This document shows, one piece after another, positions 44,794 through 55,554 of a stretch of DNA of 64,000 nucleotides. The stretch is taken from the NCBI GenBank assembly GCA_002728755.1, contig PBVT01000056.1:1-64000 (forward strand). Direction: 5' to 3'. Source of the stretch: Myxococcales bacterium (GTDB taxonomy: Bacteria; Myxococcota_A; UBA9042; UBA3505). The notes under the pieces are model-generated. The model saw nothing but the letters and a program-made list of their open reading frames with translations, was not told the origin of the DNA and searched no databases. A program made the position numbers and the translations under genes. Within the stretch, counting starts at the first letter, position 1, and each line of letters opens with the position of its first letter.

Positions 44794-45792
44794 TCAATAT
44801 CCTGAAGACTTCACTGTTTTGCCGCTGACGATGGCTACAGACGCGCTGGCACCGAGCCGGGTGGCCCCAGCTTCAAGCATCTTGACTGCGTCGTCGATAC
44901 TACGGACACCGCCGGACGCTTTAACTTCGATATCGCGGCCAACAACCTGCTTCATCAGGGCCACATCTTCGGCCGTTGCTCCGCCACCACCGAAACCAGT
45001 CGATGTCTTCACGAAATGGGCACCAGCGGCCTTGGACAGGGCGGAGGCGATCACCTTTTCTTCGCGACTAAGCTTACTTGTCTCGATGATGACCTTTACA
45101 GGTTTGGGGTGTGCAGCCTTTACGACTCGTCGGATATCCTCTTCCACGTCTCGATACGCCGTGGATTTGAGCAATCCGATATTGATGACCATGTCGATCT
45201 CGTCGGCACCATCTTCGACCGCTCTTCGGGTTTCGGCGACCTTGGCCGCCGTACTTGTGGCTCCCAGCGGGAAACCAACCACGGTGACGACCATAACCCC
45301 AGAACCCTGGAGACGTCGTTTACAATAGCGAATGTGCACCGGGTTTATGCATACGGATGCGAACTTATACTTCGCTGCTTCGGCGCATAACTCGTCTAAT
45401 TGTTCCAATGTAGTTTCGGGCTTGAGCAGAGTGTGATCGATGTAGCCCGCGATATCGGGAGCCACGGCTGCACCCACCTGTGGGCGAGACGAGATTCTGC
45501 ACGCACCGAGCTTGACGATCTTGCGAGTGTCCTCTGGGCGTCGGCTGACGCTCCAGCCACAAGAGATACACTCTTGTCCGGTGGCCTTACATGGTGTTTT
45601 CGGCGTGGGGTTTAAGGGCGTGGGGCTTTGGCCCATGGCTGGAGCACCGCGACCTGGGCCCGCGTCGCGTGGACCAATTCCGGTCCCACAGGACGTAGGC
45701 GTGCCGCTCTTTGTTCCACCAACCCCGGCTAAGGCTCGTTGCACCTCTTCCGTGACTAGCTCCACCAGACGCTGTTCATTGAGTTCGGACAT
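44794..45792 (-). CDS. deoC: Deoxyribose-phosphate aldolase with long N-terminal extension
   Basis: 332 residues against about 220-250 for ordinary DeoC. The aldolase part starts near residue 110: [57 protein letters not shown], Schiff-base Lys in [10 protein letters not shown] and [14 protein letters not shown]. The extension begins with an amphipathic helix ([20 protein letters not shown]), then a Gly/Pro linker and [13 protein letters not shown]. The helix-plus-linker layout resembles microcompartment encapsulation peptides. ATG 45792 has GAGGTG upstream. Last gene after ligA (48-bp gap). Confidence 0.9.
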   Translation of the reverse strand: MSELNEQRLVELVTEEVQRALAGVGGTKSGTPTSCGTGIGPRDAGPGRGAPAMGQSPTPLNPTPKTPCKATGQECISCGWSVSRRPEDTRKIVKLGACRISSRPQVGAAVAPDIAGYIDHTLLKPETTLEQLDELCAEAAKYKFASVCINPVHIRYCKRRLQGSGVMVVTVVGFPLGATSTAAKVAETRRAVEDGADEIDMVINIGLLKSTAYRDVEEDIRRVVKAAHPKPVKVIIETSKLSREEKVIASALSKAAGAHFVKTSTGFGGGGATAEDVALMKQVVGRDIEVKASGGVRSIDDAVKMLEAGATRLGASASVAIVSGKTVKSSGY

Positions 45793-45840
45793 GAACACCT
45801 CAAAACCAGCTCCAAACCTGTCACGACTACGCCGTTGAGG

Positions 45841-48114
45841 TCAAGAGATGTCGATTCCGTATGTGTCGAGGTAATCGAGGAACTCTTGTTCGCTCATTAC
45901 GGGTATAGACAGACTCTCCGCTTTACGGAGCTTCGAGCCGGCGCCGGGACCTGCCACAACACGGGTCGTTTTTTTGCTTACACTGCCGACGGCCTTGCCA
46001 CCATGTAGGGCCACAACCGTTTCCGCTTCCTGCCGGCTGAATCGTTCCAGGGAACCTGTGAACACGAAAATCTCGCCAGCTAGAGCATCGCTGGCCTGGG
46101 ACGGTTGCTCGGGGTCTTCCATGCGGACACCGAGCGTCTTGAGTCGTTCCAGTAAAGCCTGGCTCTCTGGATTCCGAAACCAGGCGGAGATGGAAGCTGC
46201 GAGAACTGTCCCGATACCATCGATCTCTGCAATATCGTCGCTGGGCGCTTCGGCTAACGCGTGGATACTGCCGTATGTTGTGCACAAAACCTGGGCTACT
46301 TTGGTTCCAACATGACGAATTCCCAGTCCCGTGAGAAGACGCCAACAGGGGCGGTCACGGGCTTCGTCGATGGCTCGCAGGAGATTTTCAGCGCTCGTTT
46401 GGGCCATGCGCTCCAGGGGTAGAATCTGCTCCATGGTCAGAGTAAAGATATCCGCCACATCCCGAATCAGCGCGGCCCCCACCAACTGGGCGGCCATAGC
46501 CTCACCGAAACCATCGATATCCATGGCTCCGCGGGACGCAAAATGTCGGATTCTCTCTACACGTTGGCTCTCACAGCGGTAATTCACACAACGTAGAACT
46601 TTACCCGTCACCTCATCTCCAGCGGCGGGCTCATCCCAGACCAGCTCCGATTGGCAGCTGGGGCATTCTTCAGGAGGGATGACCGCGGTCGCTTCGGGGG
46701 GACGGAGATCGGGGATGGTCTTCACCACATGAGGGATCACATCGCCGGCCCGTTCTACCAACACAGTATCTCCCACTCGGATATCCAACTTCTGCACGAG
46801 GGGGAAGTTGAACAGGCTGGCTCGAGAGATGACCACACCACCAAGGGCCACAGGCTCCAAGTGGGCGACAGGAGTGACGGCACCGGTTCGTCCGACATTC
46901 AGTTCGATATCCAGGAGACGAGTGGTGGATTGACGTGCTGCGATCTTATAGGCCACAGCCCAGCGAGGATGATGAGCTGTGCTACCCAGCTGTTCCTGCG
47001 TTGCTACATCGTCGACTTTGATGACGCAGCCGTCGATTTCGTACGCCAGCGAGTCGCGCTTCTCTGCCCACTCCTGGCATAGGCGGTAGGTTCCGTCGAT
47101 TCCATCGGATGGTCCGTATTCCGGAACCGGGAAACCGAGGGACTGTAAGAGCTCTAGACGGTCTGTGTGTTTGGGATACCGCTGGATGGGATCGGTCCCA
47201 TCCGCGAGCTCCATATAGGAGATATGATAGATGAAGGCGCTGAGCATACGTTGATCCACTTCTGTGGGATCTTGTAGGCGAAGGGAGCCCGCGCAGGCGT
47301 TCCGCGGGTTGGCGAAGGGGGCTTCTCCCGCCTGGGTTCTGCGTTCGTTCACTTTTTCGAAATCGGAGAGCCGGATGATCGCCTCTCCCCGTACCTCCAT
47401 GCGCACGATACCGTGGTCTTGAAGAGGGACGGTCAGTGGTAGTGCTCGAATCGTTCGAATATTGGCCGTGATATCATCGCCCATACGGCCATTTCCTCTG
47501 GAAGCACCGCGAATAAGGGCGTTGTTTTCGTAGAGAAGGGCGATGCCAGCCCCATCAAATTTCGGTTCCACATTATACCGGAGATCGGCGCCATCCAGAT
47601 TGGTAAAGAGGTCACCAGCAGTGCTTTCAGAGAACAGGTCGTCCTGGGGTGCGGATTCGATCAGGGTATCACCCAAATCTTTTGCTCGTGTACGCCAGGC
47701 CTGGCTTTCGTTGCCGGCCTGTAATACCCCAAGATTCTCGAGAATACTGATATGGAACAGCCGCAGCTCCTCCAGGTTCGTTGTGTTGTCGAGGCTGATC
47801 ATAGGAGTCAGATGCTCGACCTTGTCGAACGATTCGATGAGCCCCTGATGGATTCGTTGGGTCGGGGAGTCGGGGTGGATGAGTTCCGGGTAGCGACTCT
47901 CTAAGTCCTTCAGTGTTCGAAACAGAGTGTCGTATTCTATGTCTGCTACCAGAGGGTCCTGCTCGACATAATACCGATGCTCCAGAAATCGCAGCACGGG
48001 CTGCAGCTCTGCGACGAGTTCGGCGGCCTCTCTCGCGTCGGCGCCGAGATCGGAATTCCCTTTCACCTTTGTAAGAAGTGCCTGGGTTCGGACCGCGAGT
48101 TTGGTGCTGTCCAT
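45841..48114 (-). CDS. ligA: NAD-dependent DNA ligase
   Basis: 757 residues. Domain order: Ia (HRYYVEQDPLVADIEYD), adenylation with active-site Lys 185 in EPKFDGAGI (KxDG), OB fold (NVGRTGAVTPVAHLEPV), Cys4 zinc finger (CPSCQSEL ... CVNYRCES), HhH repeats (GLGIRHVGTKVAQ, IDGIGTVLAASI) and C-terminal BRCT (FTGSLERFSRQEAE). About 40 extra acidic residues lie between SLDN and KFDG compared with the usual enzyme. It seals nicks in replication and repair. Follows nusB by 7 bp. Confidence 0.95.
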   Translation of the reverse strand: MDSTKLAVRTQALLTKVKGNSDLGADAREAAELVAELQPVLRFLEHRYYVEQDPLVADIEYDTLFRTLKDLESRYPELIHPDSPTQRIHQGLIESFDKVEHLTPMISLDNTTNLEELRLFHISILENLGVLQAGNESQAWRTRAKDLGDTLIESAPQDDLFSESTAGDLFTNLDGADLRYNVEPKFDGAGIALLYENNALIRGASRGNGRMGDDITANIRTIRALPLTVPLQDHGIVRMEVRGEAIIRLSDFEKVNERRTQAGEAPFANPRNACAGSLRLQDPTEVDQRMLSAFIYHISYMELADGTDPIQRYPKHTDRLELLQSLGFPVPEYGPSDGIDGTYRLCQEWAEKRDSLAYEIDGCVIKVDDVATQEQLGSTAHHPRWAVAYKIAARQSTTRLLDIELNVGRTGAVTPVAHLEPVALGGVVISRASLFNFPLVQKLDIRVGDTVLVERAGDVIPHVVKTIPDLRPPEATAVIPPEECPSCQSELVWDEPAAGDEVTGKVLRCVNYRCESQRVERIRHFASRGAMDIDGFGEAMAAQLVGAALIRDVADIFTLTMEQILPLERMAQTSAENLLRAIDEARDRPCWRLLTGLGIRHVGTKVAQVLCTTYGSIHALAEAPSDDIAEIDGIGTVLAASISAWFRNPESQALLERLKTLGVRMEDPEQPSQASDALAGEIFVFTGSLERFSRQEAETVVALHGGKAVGSVSKKTTRVVAGPGAGSKLRKAESLSIPVMSEQEFLDYLDTYGIDIS

Positions 48115-48121
48115 GGCCCGC

Positions 48122-48583
48122 TCAGGATCCGTCTAGAGTCGAATCGGACGCGTTTTCCGCCGGCTTTTGGAATCGATCCAGAATTCCGTTGATAAAGGAA
48201 CCACTGTCCTCGGTCCCAAAGAGCTTGCCGATTTCTATCGCCTCGTTGATCGAGACCTTGCGTGGAACATCGTCGACAAATTTAATCTCATAGATGGCGA
48301 GTCGTAAGACGTTCCGATCGATAATGTTCATGCGATCGATGCGCCAATGTGTAGAGACTTCCGAGAGGTTGGTGTCGATCGCGTCTTGATGCTCCACAAC
48401 ACCTCGGACCAGGTTGTCCGCATAGATACGAGCCTTGGGGGGAAGGGTGTTACTATCAAAATAATGCTGGATATGCTGTTCCAGATTGGGAACGCCGAGG
48501 TCCCATTGGTAGAGCAGTGCCAACGCCGCTTCACGTGCGCGGCGGCGTAGTCCAGGAGTTCTATTCTGCTTATCAGAGGTCAA
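48122..48583 (-). CDS. nusB: Transcription antitermination factor NusB
   Basis: 153 residues. All-helical RNA-binding factor for rRNA antitermination. [51 protein letters not shown] and [15 protein letters not shown]...[10 protein letters not shown] are diagnostic. The start is TTG 48583 with GGAGGGG just upstream and a 4-bp overlap with the ribH stop. The ribH-nusB order is widespread. Confidence 0.95.
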   Translation of the reverse strand: MTSDKQNRTPGLRRRAREAALALLYQWDLGVPNLEQHIQHYFDSNTLPPKARIYADNLVRGVVEHQDAIDTNLSEVSTHWRIDRMNIIDRNVLRLAIYEIKFVDDVPRKVSINEAIEIGKLFGTEDSGSFINGILDRFQKPAENASDSTLDGS

Positions 48584-49068
48584 AGCCCCTCCTTCGTGAT
48601 CGTCTGAAAGAGGTTCGCCATCTCGATGGCAGCCGAGGCAGCCTCTGCACCTTTATTGCCGGCCTTTGAGCCCGCTCGTTCAATCGCCTGTTCAATGGTG
48701 TCTGTAGTCAGCAGGCCAAAGGCGATGGGAATGCCGGTGTCCATAGAGACGGCTCCAATCCCTTTGGATGCTTCGCTACTCACATATTCAAAATGGGGTG
48801 TTGCACCACGTATTACGGCACCAAGACAGATAACCGCGTCGGTATCCAGGCTCCGTGCGACTCGTTTACATGCGAGGGGAAGTTCCCAGGCACCAGGAAC
48901 TCGAACAATGCGTACATTGTCCATATCGGCGCCGTGACGACGGAGCGTATCCAGGGCCCCATTCAAAAGGGGTTCCGTAATCAATGAATTAAATCGAGAG
49001 ACAATGATAGTGAAGCGACTTCCGGTCGCATCCATGTTGCCTTCGAACACCTTGGGTCCAGCTGTCAT
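48580..49068 (-). CDS. ribH: 6,7-dimethyl-8-ribityllumazine synthase
   Basis: 162 residues. Penultimate riboflavin enzyme; forms icosahedral or pentameric shells in the family. [55 protein letters not shown] and [17 protein letters not shown] are conserved, including the catalytic His in TPHFEYV. It lies between ribE and nusB in one minus-strand operon. Confidence 0.96.
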   Translation of the reverse strand: MTAGPKVFEGNMDATGSRFTIIVSRFNSLITEPLLNGALDTLRRHGADMDNVRIVRVPGAWELPLACKRVARSLDTDAVICLGAVIRGATPHFEYVSSEASKGIGAVSMDTGIPIAFGLLTTDTIEQAIERAGSKAGNKGAEAASAAIEMANLFQTITKEGL

Positions 49069-49089
49069 GGCCTTCTACCTCTTCGCTGC

Positions 49090-49773
49090 TCATTCTGATG
49101 AGGAGGAGATTGGATTCAGCTCTTGAAGCAATCCCTCCAGGCGTCGCCCATCAGAAATCTGCGGGTTCGATTCTCCTAGCATGCGGACCACATACTTGCC
49201 AATGATATCCGTCTCGATGTTGACCTTTGTTCCCCGGCGAGCGGCCCCTAATAAGGTCTCTTGCTGGGTGTGAGGGATGATCATTACGGAAAACTCATTG
49301 TTATGCACGGCCGTAATTGTGAGACTTACACCGTCGACGGCGACGGATCCTTTCTGGATCAGATGGTTCTGCAGGTGCGTCGGGATCTGGAATCGAAGCT
49401 CCCGGGATACCCCCACATCTCGCACCCCCACCACATGGCCGATACCGTCGACATGACCACTTACCAGGTGACCTCCAAGGCGGTCGGCTAACCGTAACGC
49501 TCGCTCGAGATGAACCTTCGAGTTGGGCTTCAGCTCTCCCAACGTGGTCAGCTCCAGGGTCTCGTAGCCGGCCGTACAGGTGAAGGTGACTTTCGTATCT
49601 GCCAGGGGGGTGAACTGTTCTACTGTGAGACAGGTACCCATGACTGCGATGCTTTCACCCAGCTGTAGATCGTCGTACGGCGGGGCCGGAGCCTCGATGT
49701 GAAAGGTCTTCCCATCTGACTTTTTTTCGACTCGTAAAACCGTTCCGACGGCACTGACCAGACCCGTAAACAC
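49090..49773 (-). CDS. ribE: Riboflavin synthase, alpha chain
   Basis: 227 residues. Two homologous barrels: MFTGLVSAVGTV ... ESIAVMGTCLTV (N-terminal) and LGGHLVSGHVDGIGHV ... GSVAVDGVSLTI (C-terminal). It dismutates 6,7-dimethyl-8-ribityllumazine to riboflavin. GTG 49773 is preceded by GGGGTGA. It heads ribE-ribH-nusB-ligA-deoC; no ribBA or ribD is in the window and no FMN riboswitch was recognised upstream. Confidence 0.95.
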   Translation of the reverse strand: MFTGLVSAVGTVLRVEKKSDGKTFHIEAPAPPYDDLQLGESIAVMGTCLTVEQFTPLADTKVTFTCTAGYETLELTTLGELKPNSKVHLERALRLADRLGGHLVSGHVDGIGHVVGVRDVGVSRELRFQIPTHLQNHLIQKGSVAVDGVSLTITAVHNNEFSVMIIPHTQQETLLGAARRGTKVNIETDIIGKYVVRMLGESNPQISDGRRLEGLLQELNPISSSSE

Positions 49774-49963
49774 GTGTCACCCCGTATGCAGTTTGGTCCA
49801 TGGCTATCGCAGCCTGCGACGCGGTGCAAGAGCCGACCAATTTTGATAGTTCGAAAAGAATACAATTATCCATTGCTTGCAGCGGATTGCTTTGCTAGTT
49901 TGCCGACGATTTCGTGTTGTAGGCGATACATTTTTTTCGCGTGCCGAATTGTTGGAGAGTCCG

Positions 49964-50695
49964 ATGGGCATCAAAAGTCTGTTGTTTGGTGGGGGCCAGT
50001 CTCGCGAACAGCGTCAAATTGAAAAGCTGAAGCGAAAGATGCTTAACCCGCACCGCCAGTCGGATGAACGCCTTTTTGCGATTCACCAATTATTCGAGCT
50101 TCGGTCGGTGGCAGGGGTGGAAGCGATGATACAACGCTTCACGTACAAGACCGACGCGACGACCACGGATGAGGACGAGAAACGTCAGACCATGGAAATG
50201 CTGACGGAGTTGGGTTCGATGGCGATGGATCCCATCGAGGCCTTTGTGTTGTCGAAACGGAATGTGTACTGGCCTCTCATGGCGTTTCGCAATACGCGAG
50301 GTGATGAGGCGGCCGAAGATCTCTTGATACGTGCCCTCGACACCGTGGACCATGGATTTGCGGAAGAAGAGCGAAGAAAGGAAGAGCTCATCTCCAACCT
50401 TCGTGAATTCCGAAGCGATCGCGTGTACCAGATCCTGGTGGACTCGTTGGGTGATAGTAACGACGATGTGCGCGTAATGGCGGTGGAGGGGTTGGTAACC
50501 TACGGACCAAACCGTGCGTTACCTCCGCTTATTGAACGTCTTGTAAAACAGGACGAGAGTGCTCGAATTCGAACTGTGATTATGGAGGTTCTAGCCGATA
50601 CCGGTTGGAGTCTTATGAAATATCGTGCAGGCCTTATGGGAAATATGATCCCTGCATATGACATCGGTCCAGACGGAAAAATCGTCCGAAATTAG
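49964..50695 (+). CDS. HEAT-repeat protein
   Basis: 243 residues, cytosolic. The N-terminus is basic ([24 protein letters not shown]); the rest is helical with HEAT-like repeats ([71 protein letters not shown]). HEAT repeats usually bind proteins; the partner is unknown. GGAGAG before ATG 49964 decides the start. It lies 11 bp before carB and may be cotranscribed with it. Confidence 0.7.
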   Translation: MGIKSLLFGGGQSREQRQIEKLKRKMLNPHRQSDERLFAIHQLFELRSVAGVEAMIQRFTYKTDATTTDEDEKRQTMEMLTELGSMAMDPIEAFVLSKRNVYWPLMAFRNTRGDEAAEDLLIRALDTVDHGFAEEERRKEELISNLREFRSDRVYQILVDSLGDSNDDVRVMAVEGLVTYGPNRALPPLIERLVKQDESARIRTVIMEVLADTGWSLMKYRAGLMGNMIPAYDIGPDGKIVRN

Positions 50696-50706
50696 GTGGC
50701 AAAACT

Positions 50707-53700
50707 ATGGAATTTCAAACCGACATCAAGAAAGCGCTCATTATTGGTGCCGGGCCGATTGTTATTGGCCAGGCCTGCGAGTTCGATTATTCGGGTGTTC
50801 AGGCGATTAAAGCACTTCGCTCCATGGGCGTTGAGACGATTCTGGTAAATAGCAATCCGGCGACCATTATGACCGAGCCCGACATGGCGGATAAAACCTA
50901 TGTCGAACCGCTGACGGTCGATTTCGTTCGTGCCATTATCGATCAGGAACGCCCGGATGTTCTCTTGCCCACCCTTGGAGGACAGACCGCATTAAACCTG
51001 GCTATGGAGCTCCATGAGTCGGGCGTCCTGGAGGAGTTCGGAGTTCGTCTGATCGGGGCTACGCCTGAGGTTATCCATCGAGCAGAAGACCGAGCGGCCT
51101 TCAAAAAAGTTGTCGAAGAGTTGGGTCTTCGGGTGCCGAAGTCGGCATGTGTAGAGTCTCTAGACGCGGCCCGAGAGGCGGTGAAAGACCTGGGTGGTTT
51201 CCCATTGATTCTTCGACCATCATTCACGTTGGGCGGAAAGGGCGGAAATATCGCCTATAACCAGGAAGAGTATGATCAACTGGTGCTGTGGGCCTTGGCG
51301 CAAAGCCCGGTTACGCAGGTTCTCGTCGAAGAGAGCGTGCTGGGTTGGAAAGAGTACGAGCTAGAGGTGATGCGCGACACCGCCGACAATGTGGTGATCA
51401 TCTGCTCCATTGAGAACGTAGATCCCATGGGGGTTCATACGGGGGACTCGATTACGGTAGCGCCCCAGCAGACCCTGTCGGATCAGGAATACCAGCGTAT
51501 GCGCGACGCGGCCATCGACATCATGCGAGGTATTGGCGTCGAGACCGGTGGTGCCAATGTGCAGTTTGCGGTCAATCCGAAGACAGGTGACCAGATCGTT
51601 ATTGAGATGAACCCGCGCGTGTCCCGCTCTAGCGCGCTCGCCAGTAAGGCTACCGGCTACCCGATTGCAAAGATCGCGGCTCTGGTTGCGATGGGTATGA
51701 CACTGGACCAGATCCCCAACGATATCACCGGTAAGACACCGGCCAGCTTTGAGCCCACCATCGACTATGTTGTCACCAAGTTCCCTCGTTTTACCTTCGA
51801 GAAGTTTCCCGACGCGGACGATGTATTGGGAACACAGATGAAGTCTGTGGGTGAGGCGATGGCCATCGGCCGAACCTTTTCGGAGAGTTTTCAAAAAGCT
51901 CTACGCTCCTTAGAGATTGGTCGTGTCGGTCTTGATCCTATGTTGGTCGAGGAAGATGGCGCGAACGTGGGATACGAAGTTTCCCCACGTGATGTAGCAC
52001 GGATTGAAGGTGCATTAGCGAAACCGAACGCGGAGCGAATCTGGGCTGTAGGTGATGCGTTCCGCATTGGGATGCATGTGGAAGATATCTACCGGCTTAC
52101 GGGGATCGACCCCTGGTTCCTGGAGCAACTGGAAGCGATCGTGAAATCGGAGCAACGACTTCGTTTTCTGCGCGCACGCGCCGGTGAAGGGGCCGATGCG
52201 GGTGCGAAGGTTCTCGATGAGCTTGGTCACGACGCTTTCCTGGAATTGAAGCGCGATGGTTTTTCTGACGTCCGCATCGCACAGCTTATCGGTGTGGAAG
52301 AGGATGTAGTGCGCCAGTGGCGGAGTGCCCATGGAGTGAACCCGGTATACAAGCTGGTGGACACCTGTGCCGCAGAATTTGAGGCGTCTACTCCCTACCA
52401 TTACAGCACCTACGAAATGGAAGACGAGCTTCTTCCCAGCACGAAGCCCCGGGTTATCATTCTAGGCGGTGGCCCCAACCGAATCGGTCAGGGGATTGAA
52501 TTCGATTGTTGTTGTGTCCAGGCCTGCTTTGGCTTGCGTGATACGGGCTATGCTCCTGTAATGATCAACTGTAACCCCGAGACGGTCAGCACGGACTGGG
52601 ATGTATCCGACCGACTGTATTTCGAACCCATCACCCTGGAAGATGTCTGGGCGGTGATTCAGCGTGAAGATCCGGTGGGAGTTATGTTGCAGTTTGGCGG
52701 ACAGACTCCGTTGAAACTCGCCTCCGATCTGGAGCGACTCGGGGTGCCGATTCTTGGAACCCCTGCGAGTGAGATCCAGCGGGCCGAGGATCGAGAGGCC
52801 TTCTCTGGCCTTTTGGAGCGTCTGGGGGTTTCGAATATCCGCGGACGCAATGTACGTACCCGAGAAGCAGCGCGTGCTACGGCCCTGGAGATTGGGTTCC
52901 CATTAATCGTCCGTCCGTCCTTTGTTCTGGGTGGCCGTGCGATGGTTATCGTGCACGAGGCGGAAGATCTGGATGCCTGTCTGGAAGAGGCCTTCGCCGC
53001 TTCGGAAGAGCATCCTCTGCTGGTGGAGGAGTTCCTGGCGGACGCCACCGAAGTGGATGTTGATGTGCTGGGCGATGGGGAAACTTTTATCATCGCCGGT
53101 GTGATGGAGCATGTGGAGGAAGCTGGTGTACATAGCGGTGATTCCGCCTGCGCGCTTCCACCCTTCAGCCTGGATGCAGACATTGAGACACGTATTCGCG
53201 ACATCTGTCGCTCGCTGGCAAGTGAACTCAATATCGTCGGACTCATGAATGTGCAGTTGGCGGTACGTGACAACCAGATCTTCGTTCTCGAAGTAAACCC
53301 GCGCGCTAGTCGTACGGTTCCCTTTGTTTCCAAAGTAGTCGGTGTTCCTCTTGCACGAATGGCGGCGAAGGTTATGACGGGCAAGACCCTGGGCGAACTG
53401 GGAATCACCGAGGACCTTGATCCTCGTATGTTGGCTATTAAAGAAGTTGTTTTCCCCTTCGATCGATTCCAGGGAAGCGACGTTCTTCTTGGACCGGAGA
53501 TGAAGTCGACGGGTGAGGTTATGGCTCTGGACCCGAAATTCGAGCTGGCCTATGCCAAGGCGCAGATTGCCGCGGGTATGGTTCCTCCGACCCAGGGTAA
53601 TGTCTTTATCAGTGTTCGTGACAAGGATAAGAGCGATGTCATCGATGTCGCACAATCCCTTGCGTCCCTGGGCTTTGGGATTATCGCGACACGGGGCACG

Positions 53701-54006
53701 GCCGAGTACCTGTCCACCCGGGGTATCGACGTGACTCCGGTGAATAAGGTGATCGAGGGGCGGCCTCATATCGTAGATCGTATTCTGAGCTCCGATGTGC
53801 AGCTTCTCATTAACACCACGGTCGGGGCACAGTCGATTCGTGACTCCAAGAGTCTGCGGGAAGCGGCTCTTCGCCAGAACGTTCCCTATGTGACGACGAT
53901 GTCTGGAGCGCGGGCTATGACTGGCGCCATTCGAGCCATGCAAGAAGAGCCCTTCGTAACACCACCCTCCCTTCAGGAGCTTCATTCCACTGCAATGTTG
54001 GATTAA
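50707..54006 (+). CDS. carB: Carbamoyl-phosphate synthase, large subunit
   Basis: 1099 residues. Makes carbamoyl phosphate for arginine and pyrimidines. Two ATP-grasp halves are visible: [21 protein letters not shown] ... [16 protein letters not shown] ... [20 protein letters not shown], and [18 protein letters not shown] ... [15 protein letters not shown] ... [14 protein letters not shown]. The C-terminal MGS-like allosteric domain ([10 protein letters not shown] ... [14 protein letters not shown]) is intact. No carA lies within the window. greA follows after 27 bp. Confidence 0.97.
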   Translation: MEFQTDIKKALIIGAGPIVIGQACEFDYSGVQAIKALRSMGVETILVNSNPATIMTEPDMADKTYVEPLTVDFVRAIIDQERPDVLLPTLGGQTALNLAMELHESGVLEEFGVRLIGATPEVIHRAEDRAAFKKVVEELGLRVPKSACVESLDAAREAVKDLGGFPLILRPSFTLGGKGGNIAYNQEEYDQLVLWALAQSPVTQVLVEESVLGWKEYELEVMRDTADNVVIICSIENVDPMGVHTGDSITVAPQQTLSDQEYQRMRDAAIDIMRGIGVETGGANVQFAVNPKTGDQIVIEMNPRVSRSSALASKATGYPIAKIAALVAMGMTLDQIPNDITGKTPASFEPTIDYVVTKFPRFTFEKFPDADDVLGTQMKSVGEAMAIGRTFSESFQKALRSLEIGRVGLDPMLVEEDGANVGYEVSPRDVARIEGALAKPNAERIWAVGDAFRIGMHVEDIYRLTGIDPWFLEQLEAIVKSEQRLRFLRARAGEGADAGAKVLDELGHDAFLELKRDGFSDVRIAQLIGVEEDVVRQWRSAHGVNPVYKLVDTCAAEFEASTPYHYSTYEMEDELLPSTKPRVIILGGGPNRIGQGIEFDCCCVQACFGLRDTGYAPVMINCNPETVSTDWDVSDRLYFEPITLEDVWAVIQREDPVGVMLQFGGQTPLKLASDLERLGVPILGTPASEIQRAEDREAFSGLLERLGVSNIRGRNVRTREAARATALEIGFPLIVRPSFVLGGRAMVIVHEAEDLDACLEEAFAASEEHPLLVEEFLADATEVDVDVLGDGETFIIAGVMEHVEEAGVHSGDSACALPPFSLDADIETRIRDICRSLASELNIVGLMNVQLAVRDNQIFVLEVNPRASRTVPFVSKVVGVPLARMAAKVMTGKTLGELGITEDLDPRMLAIKEVVFPFDRFQGSDVLLGPEMKSTGEVMALDPKFELAYAKAQIAAGMVPPTQGNVFISVRDKDKSDVIDVAQSLASLGFGIIATRGTAEYLSTRGIDVTPVNKVIEGRPHIVDRILSSDVQLLINTTVGAQSIRDSKSLREAALRQNVPYVTTMSGARAMTGAIRAMQEEPFVTPPSLQELHSTAMLD

Positions 54007-54033
54007 GAAGAAAGTTCGTGTAGAGAAAGAGAC

Positions 54034-54507
54034 ATGCACCGTGAACCGTTTACACCCGAAGGCCTTCTCAAGGCCAAAGCTCGTTTGAAACAACTGCGCG
54101 AGGTCGAGCGCCCCAATGTAGTGAAGGCGATCGAAGAGGCGAGAGCCCACGGCGATCTAAGTGAGAACGCCGAGTACCACGCCGCGAAAGATCTGCAGGG
54201 TTTTATCGAGGCTGAGATCCGCCAGTTGGAAGGGATTACCGGCCGTTCCCAGCTGATCGACCCGAAAAAGCTCTCCGGTGACCGCGTTGTATTCGGAGCG
54301 ACGGTTACCGTGTTTGATCCGGATCGTGATGAGGAGCACACATATAAGATCGTAAACACCTGTGTGAGCGATACGGATCTGGGCCATATCTCCTACCAGG
54401 CTCCGATAGCGCGTGCTCTCATTGGTAAAGAGATCGGCGATGAGGTGATCGTGAAGCTGCCCGGTGGGGAGCGTACATTGGAGATCCTCGAGGTCGAATT
54501 CGTGTGA
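54034..54507 (+). CDS. greA: Transcription elongation factor GreA
   Basis: 157 residues. N-terminal coiled-coil (TPEGLLKAKARLKQLREVERPNVVKAIEEARAHGDLSENAEYH), with the acidic tip that enters the RNA polymerase channel, and the C-terminal FKBP-like domain (ISYQAPIARALIGKEIGDEVIVKLPGG). It rescues backtracked polymerase. The stop overlaps the tsaE GTG start by 4 bp. Confidence 0.96.
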   Translation: MHREPFTPEGLLKAKARLKQLREVERPNVVKAIEEARAHGDLSENAEYHAAKDLQGFIEAEIRQLEGITGRSQLIDPKKLSGDRVVFGATVTVFDPDRDEEHTYKIVNTCVSDTDLGHISYQAPIARALIGKEIGDEVIVKLPGGERTLEILEVEFV

Positions 54508-54953
54508 GCGACTTTTCTGTAGATACAGTGATCTGTACGGAGAGCGCGGCCGAGACCTATGCGTTGGGTGTCCAGGTAGCTGAGAAGCTCCAAGCGGGCG
54601 ATCTGGTAGCCCTCGTCGGCGATCTGGGGGCCGGCAAGACCGTCTTTGCTCAGGGCCTCGCCCACGGGCTCGGAGTGTCCGATGATACCGTGGTTCGGTC
54701 GCCTACCTATACCCTGTTTCATCAATACCAGGCCCCGAAACCATTTCTCCATATCGACCTCTATCGGATCGGAGATCCGGAAGAGGTGGAGTCTCTGGGT
54801 CTTCTTGATGAATTACCGGGGTATGTCGTGGCTGTGGAGTGGTTTGAGCGGGCCGATGACTTTCTGGGCACGCCCCGGCTCAAGGTCACAATTCAGGACA
54901 CTCCCGCGGAACCGACCCGTCGGCAAATAGAGCTGACCTGGCGTGCCGCGTGA
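54504..54953 (+). CDS. tsaE: tRNA N6-adenosine threonylcarbamoylation ATPase TsaE
   Basis: 149 residues. Walker A is VGDLGAGKTVFAQGLA; VRSPTYTLFHQY and HIDLYRIGDPEEVESLGL are family signatures. It drives turnover of the TsaB-TsaD complex in t6A synthesis. Translation starts at GTG 54504 inside the end of greA. Length is normal for the family. Confidence 0.94.
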   Translation: MSDFSVDTVICTESAAETYALGVQVAEKLQAGDLVALVGDLGAGKTVFAQGLAHGLGVSDDTVVRSPTYTLFHQYQAPKPFLHIDLYRIGDPEEVESLGLLDELPGYVVAVEWFERADDFLGTPRLKVTIQDTPAEPTRRQIELTWRAA

Positions 54954-55020
54954 AGAGTTGGCCAGGTTTTGGCACAATATTAACCTATCGTGCAGTATGG
55001 TAATGTAGTGTCTGTTCCGC

Positions 55021-55037
55021 CGAACCCGTAGGGTTCG
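55021..55037 (+). terminator. Small hairpin between tsaE and the lipoprotein cluster
   Basis: CGAACCC (55021-55027), GTA loop, GGGTTCG (55031-55037), followed by ATTTGT. It could end the carB-greA-tsaE transcript, but it sits only 17 nt before the next start codon, so a leader structure is also possible. Confidence 0.35.
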
Positions 55038-55053
55038 ATTTGTCGTTGGTGTT

Positions 55054-55554
55054 ATGATCTATCGATTGGCATTTGTACTTGGTCTCCTATTTTGTCTGGT
55101 TGCGTCGAGCTGCAACGAGATCGTGGTGTACCGTGATTTTGACGTGGAGTTTGAGGACACCAACTTTGCGTTCGACTTCAGCGGGTCGAGTGAACTGATC
55201 ATCGGGGTCTATCACGAACAGTTATTCAACGATCTATCCACGGGTGATCCCGTACATGTCATCAACGGCCTCCAGGGAGGGACATGGGTTCATATCTCCA
55301 TACGAGTCGTTGGTATGCCGAAGATTGGGTCGATTGCTGTGACCCTTGGTGATGTTGGTGACGTCGAGTTTGATATCAAACTTGTTCGCTCTGCGGAGGG
55401 ATATCTGGAGGCCTATGATATCCCCATTCCGATCCCGCTGGAGGGGGAGGATCTCGAACAACTTATAGGTCAAGACGCGGTCCTTTCTGTGTACTATACT
55501 TCCGAAGAGCAAACGGTTAGTTCGGAATTGGTTGTTGTGATGGAAAAGGGCTGA
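55054..55554 (+). CDS. Small lipoprotein of unknown function
   Basis: 166 residues. Signal peptide (LAFVLGLLFCLVASSC) with lipobox VASSC. The mature part is all-beta (FAFDFSGSSELIIGVYHEQLF, THISIRVVG-like strands, VLSVYYTSEEQTVSSELVVVME), like a small beta-sandwich. No known domain recognised. Its stop TGA overlaps the ATG of the multiheme cytochrome by one base, so the two are coupled and probably act together. Confidence 0.65.
   Translation: MIYRLAFVLGLLFCLVASSCNEIVVYRDFDVEFEDTNFAFDFSGSSELIIGVYHEQLFNDLSTGDPVHVINGLQGGTWVHISIRVVGMPKIGSIAVTLGDVGDVEFDIKLVRSAEGYLEAYDIPIPIPLEGEDLEQLIGQDAVLSVYYTSEEQTVSSELVVVMEKG

Noticed and set aside
44417-45328. 303-residue plus-strand frame opposite deoC
   Set aside because: deoC is clear on the other strand with catalytic motifs; this frame has no recognisable domain or good start.
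49774-49963. FMN riboswitch before ribE
   Set aside because: The interval is only 190 bp, shared with a divergent gene, and none of the conserved RFN stems could be found.
52903-54150. 415-residue open frame antisense to carB
   Set aside because: It overlaps the conserved carB C-terminus and the greA start; composition is that of an antisense shadow.
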